Below, one piece after another: positions 34,163 through 40,556 of a stretch of DNA of 40,556 bases. This DNA is from Paracoccaceae bacterium (GTDB taxonomy: Bacteria > Pseudomonadota > Alphaproteobacteria > Rhodobacterales > Rhodobacteraceae), in contig CANBRQ010000017.1 in the NCBI GenBank assembly GCA_947371955.1, positions 1 through 40,556 of the forward strand, in the 5' to 3' direction. The notes under the pieces are model-generated. The model made no database searches, was not told where the DNA came from, and worked only from the letters and a program-made list of their open reading frames with translations. The translations under genes were made by a program, and so were the position numbers. Position 1 is the stretch's first letter. Each line of letters begins with the position of its first letter.

Positions 34163-34546
34163 TTGAAGGGATATTGCGACGATATCGAAGGTCTGACCGA
34201 CCTGAACAAGGATTTCCGTCATGTGCTGTACACGGGAAAAAATCTGCAGCTGGTGCTGATGTCTCTCAAACCCGGGCAAGATATCGGGGCCGAGACGCAT
34301 GCCACGCATGACCAGTTCTTCCGCGTCGAAAAGGGGAAGGGCGAAATCGTCATCGACGGCGTCACGCAGGCCGTCAAATCTGGCACTGGCATCGTTGTGC
34401 CTGCCGCGGCTGTGCACAACCTGATCAACACCGGCGACAAGGCCATGAAGGTCTATACGATCTACGGGCGCCCATCCACGTCGATCAACTCGAACAGAGC
34501 ACCAAAGCGATTGCGCAGGCATCGACCGAGCATTTTGACGGGTTAA
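34163..34546 (+). CDS. Small cupin-domain protein with a frameshifted C-terminus
   Basis: A single cupin barrel. The metal motif begins ETHATHDQFFRVEKGKG (His-His-Gln-Glu pattern near residues 45-57) and the second motif is VPAAAVHNLIN. Family members of about 120-130 aa start MKGYCDDIE-like; here a TTG at 34163 has a perfect GGAGG five bases upstream (34153-34157), so TTG is preferred over the ATG at 34151. After VYTIYG the frame reads arginine-rich, unlikely sequence to a stop at 34546. The +1 frame instead reads APIHVDQLEQSTKAIAQAS and TEHFDG, the expected family C-terminus. One G seems to be missing near 34466-34469. The barrel core is intact. No specific reaction can be assigned. Confidence 0.75.
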   Translation: MKGYCDDIEGLTDLNKDFRHVLYTGKNLQLVLMSLKPGQDIGAETHATHDQFFRVEKGKGEIVIDGVTQAVKSGTGIVVPAAAVHNLINTGDKAMKVYTIYGRPSTSINSNRAPKRLRRHRPSILTG

Positions 34547-34573
34547 GGGCCGGGGTCATCCACGGCTTGCGGC

Positions 34574-35380
34574 TTAGCCCGAGGTTGCCAGAGTCTCCAT
34601 CATTTTCAGGGCCGTATCGAAATCACCGGCCGTAGCATCGGCGCGGGTGACCCCTTCAAACTCGAAATCTGTGGTGACGATCGGCCCGCACACAAGGATC
34701 TTGGCCTTCGGTTTGCTGATCCGAAGCCCCACGATCAGCTTCATCAAGGCGGGCAAGGACCGTTTGGTGCTGGCCGACAGACCAATCACCTGTGTGTCAC
34801 GCTTGGTCATCACATCGACCAGTTCGTCATGCGAATGACCCTGGAACAGCTCGACATCCCAGCCTTGATCCCGCGCCAGGTCAGCGGCGATCGCAATGCC
34901 AAGGGTGTGGTTCTCTCCGGGGACAGCGGCGAACATGGCGGTGCGGCGCAGGTCGCTCGACTGCACATGTTTTTGCAACCGAAGGATACGCAGGATCGCA
35001 TAAATCCGTCCCGCAGCAATCGTCACACGGTAGAACGAAATCTTGTCCTCGTCCCACCAAGTGCCAAGCCGGCGCGAGGACTCTGCCAAATAATAGCGGT
35101 ATAGCGCTTCATACCCCGCACCCTTCCGCTGCGCCTCTTCGATGAGGGCAATGGCAGCCCCGTCATCCGGCGACGAAAGCGCCATGCACAACAAGTCGAT
35201 GTCCTCGGAACTGGGCATGACTGCCAAAGGCAGCGTTACGTTCAGGTTATCGGCAACCCGCTTCACGACTTCCTGAGCGAGCGCCGAAAGAGCCGACTGC
35301 GGCAATGTCTTTCGGATGACATCAACTTCAGAGAAAGCGATCGCTAGCTGTTGCCTGTCCAGGACAATGTGACCCGACAT
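34574..35380 (-). CDS. Cobalamin-binding sensor-like protein (AerR/PpaA-like)
   Basis: A 268-residue protein. The N-terminal half contains a helical cap with SSRRLGTWWDEDKISFYRVT (Trp108, Trp109). The C-terminal half is a B12-binding Rossmann domain: VPGENHTLGIAIAADL with His158 as likely cobalt ligand, then DVELFQGHSHDEL and ILVCGPI. The ExHTLG wording resembles CarH/AerR-type light or redox sensors rather than methionine synthase. There is no DNA-binding domain, as in AerR/PpaA, which act as antirepressors of CrtJ/PpsR. No catalytic domain is fused. A role in photoregulation is inference, supported by the PpsR-type site at hemE/hemC. The orthologue may instead be a general B12 sensor. Confidence 0.72.
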   Translation of the reverse strand: MSGHIVLDRQQLAIAFSEVDVIRKTLPQSALSALAQEVVKRVADNLNVTLPLAVMPSSEDIDLLCMALSSPDDGAAIALIEEAQRKGAGYEALYRYYLAESSRRLGTWWDEDKISFYRVTIAAGRIYAILRILRLQKHVQSSDLRRTAMFAAVPGENHTLGIAIAADLARDQGWDVELFQGHSHDELVDVMTKRDTQVIGLSASTKRSLPALMKLIVGLRISKPKAKILVCGPIVTTDFEFEGVTRADATAGDFDTALKMMETLATSG

Positions 35381-35964
35381 TTCGACCTCTCCCCAAAGGT
35401 GACGGCGACTTTGGACTCAGAGAACTTCTGTCTCTGTATGCCAAGATGAACGTATCTTAGCCCTGAAAGGGTGTCTGGCAAGAGGTTCTGAAAGCCATTG
35501 ATGAGGAAAGGTCGTGGCCCTTGGCCTAGCCCCCGGGAACTGAACGGCAATTTTGTGCGGCCTGATGTGGTGACCGAACAGCACCGCAGATATTTTGGGC
35601 ACCCGCATGGCAATCGCGGGTTTTCGCCTATCACAAAGATGTGCGAATCGACCGTTGGCCTTGTCCGTTCGATACGGTCACCACATCGGGCCGTCAGCAC
35701 AGGTCGACAGGCAGACGAGTTCGCCACCGGGCACCCTCTGGCGGAACGCGCCGGACGGGCTTTCGTGGGTGGCCCAAAAGGACGTTACAAGCAGGCGCCG
35801 GTCTTTGGGGCGACATGGCAGTTGCGTGGATCACCTTTCGCATGTCGAACCGGTCCTGCCGCATGCCATTTCCCCGCGATCTCGTCGCGAAGAGTTTTTG
35901 CCCGACAGCCCGGCTATCTCGGGCCGCAGCAACCTATAGACGAGAACATGAGCGACCGCGTCCG
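35381..35964. other. 584-bp intergenic region with inverted repeats, no recognisable gene
   Basis: No open frame here resembles a known protein. The region contains an inverted repeat: GGCCTGATGTGGTGACCG at 35559-35576 against CGGTCACCACATCGGGCC at 35675-35692, matching at 17 of 18 positions. A weaker pair is TTTTGGGCACCC near 35595 against GGGTGGCCCAAAA near 35768. It may be a decayed mobile element or regulatory DNA for the B12-binding protein or betI. GC and word use look less gene-like than the flanks. Confidence 0.4.
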
Positions 35965-36579
35965 TCAGCCCTGCCGCAGCAGCACCTGTTCGGTGCTGGT
36001 CAGCAGCGCAGAGGCTACCGTCAGTACAAGGGCAATCGCTGCATCCGGGTGCAGGTGCTCGCCCGTGGCGCGGCGCAGCCAAAGGCCGTCGATCAGCCCG
36101 CCAAGCGCCAGAGCCACTTGCGCGAAGCGCTCCGGCGGCAGGACACCGGCAAAGGCCGAGGCAAGGTTGGACTGCAGGCGGCTGTAAAGCACACGCTGCA
36201 GTCTGGCATAGCCCGGGTTGGTCGAGCTTGCGGTACACACCGAAAGCCAGGCATTGGCGACGTTGGGTTCAAACAGATTGGCGGGGAAGTTGCCGATGAT
36301 GATGGCCTCCAGCCGGTCCCACCGGGTCGTGGCCTGCTTCAGACGCGCGACCACGCCCTCCATCAGCAGACGGTTGTTGAGGCGCACCATCGCGAACAGC
36401 ACATCCTCCTTGCCCTTGAAGTAATAGGAAAGGATGCCGGGGCTCATCCCCGCTGCCTCGCAGATGCGCTTGGTGGTCATGCCGGACAGGCCGTGCTGCA
36501 TGAAAACCCGGTGTGCCGCCTCGATCAACTCTTTGCGGCGCAGGTCTTCAATGCGGGTGCGGATGCGTGCTTGGGCCAT
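35965..36579 (-). CDS. betI: TetR-family transcriptional repressor, BetI-like
   Basis: A 204-residue TetR regulator. The DNA-binding helices span residues about 12-56, with MTTKRICEAAGMSPGILSYY as the recognition segment. The C-terminal ligand domain includes WLSVCTASSTNPGYARLQRV and LIDGLWLRRA, which resemble BetI, the choline-sensing repressor of glycine-betaine synthesis. I chose the ATG at 36579 (MAQARIRTRIEDLRRKELI); a longer reading extends through the divergent promoter. It is divergent from choX. The betaine genes betA and betB are not beside it, so the regulon is split or reduced. Confidence 0.82.
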   Translation of the reverse strand: MAQARIRTRIEDLRRKELIEAAHRVFMQHGLSGMTTKRICEAAGMSPGILSYYFKGKEDVLFAMVRLNNRLLMEGVVARLKQATTRWDRLEAIIIGNFPANLFEPNVANAWLSVCTASSTNPGYARLQRVLYSRLQSNLASAFAGVLPPERFAQVALALGGLIDGLWLRRATGEHLHPDAAIALVLTVASALLTSTEQVLLRQG

Positions 36580-36604
36580 GGTTTCGTTTATCAGGTCAAA
36601 AAAC

Positions 36605-36618
36605 TGTACGCACATACA
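36605..36618. promoter_or_regulatory. Candidate BetI operator TGTACGCACATACA
   Basis: A 14-bp dyad (TGTA/TACA arms) 26 bp from the betI start and 68 bp from the choX start, in their shared 106-bp control region. TATAAA at 36635-36640 lies between it and choX and could be a -10 element, placing the dyad over the -35 region. Confidence 0.4.
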
Positions 36619-36685
36619 AAAATTCATATTGACGTATAAAATGCGCAGAGGCACGCTTCGCAAAACACCTAAGGGAGGCTGGATC

Positions 36686-37618
36686 ATGCGTAAAGCGACT
36701 GCAGGATGGATCATCGCGGGCGCTTTGCTGACCGGCAGTGCTGCGCTGGCAGACACCGAGGCCTGCAAGTCGGTGCGGTTGTCGGATCTTGGCTGGACGG
36801 ATATCGGCCCGACGAATGCCACCGCGATGACGCTCCTGTCCGCGCTGGGCTACGAAGCGACCCAGAACCTGCTGGCGCTGGATGTCACCTTCGTTTCCAT
36901 GCAGCGCGGGGATATCGACATCTTCCAAGGCAACTGGCGGCCGTTTCAGGACGTGCAGTACAAGCAGTTCTTCGATGACGGATCGGTTGTAGCCTTGGAC
37001 CAGAACCTTGAGGGTGCGAAGTACACGCTGGCGGTGCCGAAGTATGTGTCCGACGCCGGGGTGAACAGCTTTGATGATCTGGCGGCCCATGCCGACCAGT
37101 TCGGCAAGAAGATCTACGCGATCGAGCCCGGCTCCAACCAACCCCTGCTGGATATGGTCGCGGCCAATCGGCATGGTCTGGGCGACTGGACGATTGTCGA
37201 AAGCAGTGAAGCCGGGATGCTGGCTCAGGTCGACCGGGCCGAGGCGAAGAAGGACTGGATCGCCTTCCTTGGCTGGCAGCCACATCCGATGAACGTCAAC
37301 CATGCGATGACCTATCTGTCGGGCGGCGATGTGGAGTTTGGCCCCAACTTCGGCGGCGCGACTGTGCACACCTTGGCCCGCAAGGGCTATACCGAGGCCT
37401 GCCCGAATGTCGCCAAGCTGTTCAGTCAGTTGGTTTACAACATCGACTTCGAAAACGCCGGGATGCAGATGGTGATGGGCGACGGGATGGAATTCCCCGC
37501 CGCCGTCAAGGCCATGCTGGCCAAGCAGCCGCAGTTGCTGGATGCCTGGCTGAAGGACGTGACCACGCTGGACGGTCAGCCTGGCCTGCCGGCGGTCAAG
37601 GCAGCGCTGGGCCTGTAA
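36686..37618 (+). CDS. choX: Choline-binding periplasmic protein of a glycine-betaine/choline ABC importer
   Basis: A 310-residue OpuAC-family binding protein with a Sec signal peptide ending SAALA (cleavage near residue 22). The choline-box residues known from Sinorhizobium ChoX are present: Trp37 and Asp39 in LGWTDIG, Trp84 in QGNWRP, Tyr113 in AKYTLAVP, and Trp197 in LGWQPHPM. This aromatic cage holds the trimethylammonium group. The ATG at 36686 has AAGGGAGG upstream. choW (permease) and choV (ATPase) normally follow, but here the next gene is a convergent moeB six bases away, so the protein must use a transporter encoded elsewhere or be an orphan. Confidence 0.9.
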   Translation: MRKATAGWIIAGALLTGSAALADTEACKSVRLSDLGWTDIGPTNATAMTLLSALGYEATQNLLALDVTFVSMQRGDIDIFQGNWRPFQDVQYKQFFDDGSVVALDQNLEGAKYTLAVPKYVSDAGVNSFDDLAAHADQFGKKIYAIEPGSNQPLLDMVAANRHGLGDWTIVESSEAGMLAQVDRAEAKKDWIAFLGWQPHPMNVNHAMTYLSGGDVEFGPNFGGATVHTLARKGYTEACPNVAKLFSQLVYNIDFENAGMQMVMGDGMEFPAAVKAMLAKQPQLLDAWLKDVTTLDGQPGLPAVKAALGL

Positions 37619-37624
37619 GCGGCC

Positions 37625-38659
37625 TTAATGCTTCACGCCGCAGACAGCGCAATCCTCGCGCTTTGTCAGCGCGATCACCCGGGTTTCAGCATAAAGCGCG
37701 TCATGGATCAGAAGCCGTCCGCGCAGGGTCAGGCCGGCTCCGGTCAGGTGCTTGACAGCCTCCATCGCCATCATAGCGCCGATGACGCCGGGCAGGGGGG
37801 CGGCCACCCCGGCCTCGGCGCAGGTCGGCACAAGGCCAGGGGCGGGGCGTTCAGGGAAGATGCATTCATAGCAGGGCGTGCCATGCGCGGAGTCGTAAAG
37901 GCTGATCTGCCCTTCCCATTGCGTGATGGCTGCTGAAATCAGGGGTTTGCCGGCCCTCGCGGCCTCGCGGTTCACCAGATAGCGGGTGTCGAAATTGTCA
38001 GACCCGTCGAGGATCAGGTCATATTCCTCCAGCACCGGGGCCGTCTCGGCATCGAAGCGGCGCTGATAGGGACGGACCTCGACATGCGGGTTCAGCGCCT
38101 TCATGGCTTCTTGCGCGGATTGCACCTTGGGCAGGCCGATGCCCTGATCCTTGTGGATGATCTGGCGTTGCAGGTTGCTGGCATCGACCGTATCGGCATC
38201 CATGACGCCGATCACCCCAACCCCCGCCGCCGCCAGATACAGCAGCGCCGGAGAGCCAAGCCCCCCCGCCCCGATCACCAGCACCTTGGCCGCCTTCAAC
38301 GCCTTCTGCCCCGGCCCGCCGATCTCGCGCAGCATGATGTGGCGGGCGTAGCGGTCCAGTTCCTCAGGAGAGAACTTGCCTGAGGTGACAGGGGGCGATG
38401 CCGTGGGTGCCTTGCCCCTAAGCCGTTGCAAAGCGACGAAATACCCCGCACCCAAAAGCCCCAGAACGCTCACAGCTGCCCAGACCCGAAGGTCGCCGCC
38501 CAAGGCCTGACGCAACCCAGTGTCTACCGGCAAGATCGCCAAAGCCAGACCAGAGGCGAGCCACACTGCCGCCATGGCCACCACACGCTGCCGGACCGGG
38601 GCACGCAAAACGCGCCCAAGAATCCAAAGCGCCGCCAAAAAGATCAGAACCACTGTCAT
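37625..38659 (-). CDS. moeB: MoeB/ThiF/HesA-family adenylyltransferase with N-terminal membrane segments
   Basis: A 344-residue E1-like enzyme (354 if an upstream ATG at 38689 is used; AGGGG favours 38659). The first 80 or so residues contain three hydrophobic segments (MTVVLIFLAALWIL and two more), which should anchor it in the membrane. The catalytic part has LDRYARHIMLREIGGPGQ, the ATP loop GAGGLGSP, RQIIH, and zinc cysteines in CYECIFP and CAVCG. A conserved cysteine in PTCAEAGV is also present. It adenylates the C-terminal glycine of MoaD or ThiS for molybdopterin or thiamine sulfur transfer. No rhodanese domain is fused. Which partner it serves is not shown by context. Confidence 0.88.
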   Translation of the reverse strand: MTVVLIFLAALWILGRVLRAPVRQRVVAMAAVWLASGLALAILPVDTGLRQALGGDLRVWAAVSVLGLLGAGYFVALQRLRGKAPTASPPVTSGKFSPEELDRYARHIMLREIGGPGQKALKAAKVLVIGAGGLGSPALLYLAAAGVGVIGVMDADTVDASNLQRQIIHKDQGIGLPKVQSAQEAMKALNPHVEVRPYQRRFDAETAPVLEEYDLILDGSDNFDTRYLVNREAARAGKPLISAAITQWEGQISLYDSAHGTPCYECIFPERPAPGLVPTCAEAGVAAPLPGVIGAMMAMEAVKHLTGAGLTLRGRLLIHDALYAETRVIALTKREDCAVCGVKH

Positions 38660-38771
38660 GCCAGCCCCTGTCATCTGAACCCTTGTCATAGCGCAAGGGC
38701 AGGGCCAGATGCCACCGCTGACGTAGCCGCACCCGTGCTGCGGTCAAGCGGTGGCGTTATCTGACAGGGCT

Positions 38772-40556
38772 CTAAGGCGCGGTCAGTCCGATGTCCCTCG
38801 CCATGTCAGGCGAGAGAATCCCATCAGCCCAACCCAGCTTGGCCTGCTGACGCCTGATCAGTGCCATCCTTGTCACCGGGCCAATCGAAGGATCAATCTC
38901 CACCGTCAGACCCAGTTCCGCCTGCAGCGTGCCAACTGCAGCCCCCTTGGAGCCAAACCGCAGCCGCCGCAGTGTTTCCGCTCCCTGCCCGCGCACAGAG
39001 GCGGCAAGTGCGGCATCCAGCCCGGTGAGCAGCATCACACTGAACTGCCTGCCGTCGTCGGTTGACGCAGATACCTTGCCCATCCCCAAGGCAACACGGA
39101 AATCGGCCCAAAGACCGCTGTGCGCCTTGGTGTTCAGGTCATAGTTGCCCGGCAGCGTCAGGCAGCCTTGCGAGGAAAACCCGGTGTTGCGCCGTCCAGG
39201 GTGGATGTTGTCCGCCGGGGCGCATGGGTCCCAAAGATCGCGCCGGTCATAGGCCACGTCCGTCACCGTCCGCAGCACGACCACCTGCGACGCGCCGACG
39301 GATTGCGTCGAAAGCCGGAGCACCCCGCGAATCTCATGGCTGGTGCCCGGGCGATGCGTGCCGACTGTGTAGGTATAGCAACCGGTCGGCAGGATATTGC
39401 CTTCCAGCTTGCCGGACTTGGCCTTCTGATAGCCGCCCAGCACCTCGGTCGCCGCCGGCACGGTCGAGGCGCGATAGGCCGAGATTGTCCCGGTTGCCCG
39501 GTCCAGCAGGCCAATGACACAGCGATAGTCGCGGTGATCGGGCCGCTGATCGGCAAGAGTTACCGAGGTGACCCCCTCGCGCTTGTCCGCGCCGACGATC
39601 CGCGTGCCACGCAGTGCGAATACCAGCAGACCCGGCAAGGGTTGGAAGGAATTGCAGGCCACAAGGGTTTCAAGGTCCTCGGCGGTCAGGTCGAATTCCC
39701 CAGTTCCCGAAAGCTTCGGCAGATGGTGATAATCCGGCTGATCGTCGTCGTTCGGGTTCCACCTTACGTCCCCAAGGCTTGGGCCCGCGCTTTCAAGATC
39801 CGACAGCAGGCCAGCGTCATTGCTGTCATCGCCAAGGTCGACCTGATCAGCAACATCGGCATGGGTTTCAGCCAGCACCTCGGGGCTTTCCAGACCTTCG
39901 ACACTTTCATGCGGTGCCAGACTTGCAGCCAGACGCGCTTCGGCCAGTCCGGCCTCGAACAGATCGGCCTCTTGCCGCCGCCGTTTCGCCAGACTGGAGG
40001 TATCGCCCCAGATCCGTGTCATCGCGCGCAACTGTGCCGGGATCTTGGCGAAATCCGCCGCTGTGCCCGAGGTCATCAGCCGCCGGATCTCGCGCATTTC
40101 GCGGAAGCGGTCCTTGTCCGAGGTGAACCCGCCCGTGCCACGGTTGAAGGTCAGGCTGAGCAGCGCGCCCCGCGAATGCGGGTGCAGGCGGTCAAGGTTG
40201 TTCAGCGCGCGGTACAGGTCGGCCAGCAGCATTGGCAGCTTGACCGCATCAAACTGTTTCAGCGCCACGTCCCATGGCACTGTGATGTCGCTGAACGACT
40301 TCACCAGCGCCTTGGCCTTGCTAACCTTCGCGGCCCGGCCCGGTTCATCCGTCTTGAAACCGATGGCGCCGCGCAAACGCTCGATGGCGGCGTCGGGGAT
40401 GCGCCCGCCCCAGTCGGCGGCAAAAGTCGCGGCGGTGTGGTAGCCAAGATCATAGCCGCAGCCGATCGTGATGCCAGAGGCGAAGTCTGGCCAGACCGGG
40501 CGCGATTTGATCACGGTTTCATAATAGCTTTTGCCGCCGGTTTCCCAGTCGACGAT
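38772..40556 (-). CDS. Peptidoglycan-active multidomain protein: lysozyme-like, L,D-transpeptidase-like motif, PG-binding domain (partial)
   Basis: At least 594 residues; it is open at the right edge. The N-terminal part visible starts DWETGGKSYYE, with a candidate catalytic Glu, followed by SGITIGCGYDLGY, a lysozyme-like (phage-type/pesticin-like) motif. An acidic linker (QVDLGDDSNDAG) follows. The central region carries DNIHPGRRNTGFSSQGC, which has the His and the SxGC of YkuD-type L,D-transpeptidases in the right order. Upstream of it, LDRATGTISAYRAS and GCYTYTVGTHRPG resemble the strand region of that fold. The C-terminal 60 or so residues (GSKGAAVGTLQAELGL) match the PG_binding_1 domain. 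Reading continues in frame upstream of a GTG at 40514, so the true start is outside the window. It may act in cell-wall remodelling or as an effector; no secretion signal can be judged. The YkuD assignment is by motif only. Confidence 0.7.
   Translation of the reverse strand: MVDWETGGKSYYETVIKSRPVWPDFASGITIGCGYDLGYHTAATFAADWGGRIPDAAIERLRGAIGFKTDEPGRAAKVSKAKALVKSFSDITVPWDVALKQFDAVKLPMLLADLYRALNNLDRLHPHSRGALLSLTFNRGTGGFTSDKDRFREMREIRRLMTSGTAADFAKIPAQLRAMTRIWGDTSSLAKRRRQEADLFEAGLAEARLAASLAPHESVEGLESPEVLAETHADVADQVDLGDDSNDAGLLSDLESAGPSLGDVRWNPNDDDQPDYHHLPKLSGTGEFDLTAEDLETLVACNSFQPLPGLLVFALRGTRIVGADKREGVTSVTLADQRPDHRDYRCVIGLLDRATGTISAYRASTVPAATEVLGGYQKAKSGKLEGNILPTGCYTYTVGTHRPGTSHEIRGVLRLSTQSVGASQVVVLRTVTDVAYDRRDLWDPCAPADNIHPGRRNTGFSSQGCLTLPGNYDLNTKAHSGLWADFRVALGMGKVSASTDDGRQFSVMLLTGLDAALAASVRGQGAETLRRLRFGSKGAAVGTLQAELGLTVEIDPSIGPVTRMALIRRQQAKLGWADGILSPDMARDIGLTAP

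Noticed and set aside
35498-36187. Plus-strand 229-codon open frame in the gap before and inside betI
   Set aside because: Its second half is the complement of betI and the first half resembles no family; no ribosome-binding site.

Overview
This window is chromosomal DNA from an alphaproteobacterium, most likely of the order Rhodobacterales (Rhodobacter/Paracoccus/Roseobacter relatives). The evidence is high GC content, tightly overlapping operons, a divergent hemE/hemC pair with a PpsR/CrtJ-type TGT-N12-ACA site, a malyl-CoA lyase plus malate-CoA ligase cluster next to an ScfR-type regulator, and MoeB with an N-terminal membrane extension. No rRNA, tRNA, CRISPR array, prophage or intact insertion sequence was recognised. 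Genus-level assignment is inference.

Layout. (1) 1-3746, minus: a ribose-type (CUT2) ABC importer operon, binding protein, double ATPase, permease and a second permease cut by the window edge. (2) 4209-10553, plus: a very large (about 2114 aa) RTX calcium-binding secreted protein with nine copies of an alternating non-RTX module. (3) 10760-16174, plus: two transcription units, FAD dehydrogenase plus KDG-kinase-like PfkB protein, then a YdiF-type CoA-transferase plus enoyl-CoA hydratase. Both carry a very similar tandem near-palindrome with 21-bp spacing upstream. (4) 16175-16564: a decayed aldehyde dehydrogenase remnant. (5) 16565-23910, minus: a seven-gene operon of binding protein, ATPase, permease, enolase-superfamily aldonate dehydratase, SDR dehydrogenase, IlvD/Edd aldonate dehydratase and DapA-family lyase, with a divergent GntR/FadR-type regulator (24152-24910). 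This looks like uptake and oxidative, non-phosphorylative breakdown of a sugar or sugar acid. (6) 24961-28243: Old Yellow Enzyme, hemE and hemC. (7) 28240-34022: ScfR-family regulator divergent from sgaA-mcl-mtkA-mtkB, the glyoxylate/malyl-CoA arm of the serine cycle. (8) 34163-35380: a cupin with a C-terminal frameshift and a cobalamin-binding sensor-like protein resembling AerR/PpaA. (9) 35965-37618: betI divergent from an orphan choX. (10) 37625-40556, minus: MoeB/ThiF-like protein and a partial protein combining a lysozyme-like domain, an L,D-transpeptidase-like motif and a peptidoglycan-binding domain.

How the genes fit together. Sugar import and dehydration (regions 1 and 5) should yield 2-keto-3-deoxy acids; the DapA-family lyase and the KDG-kinase-like protein both act on such compounds in their families. 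The sgaA-mcl-mtkAB block interconverts glyoxylate, acetyl-CoA, malyl-CoA and malate. The heme genes and the B12-binding protein hint at a phototrophic ancestry or lifestyle. The best candidates for undescribed biology are the CoA-transferase/FAD-dehydrogenase regulon with its shared tandem operator, the nine-module RTX protein, and the muramidase/transpeptidase-like fusion at the right edge.
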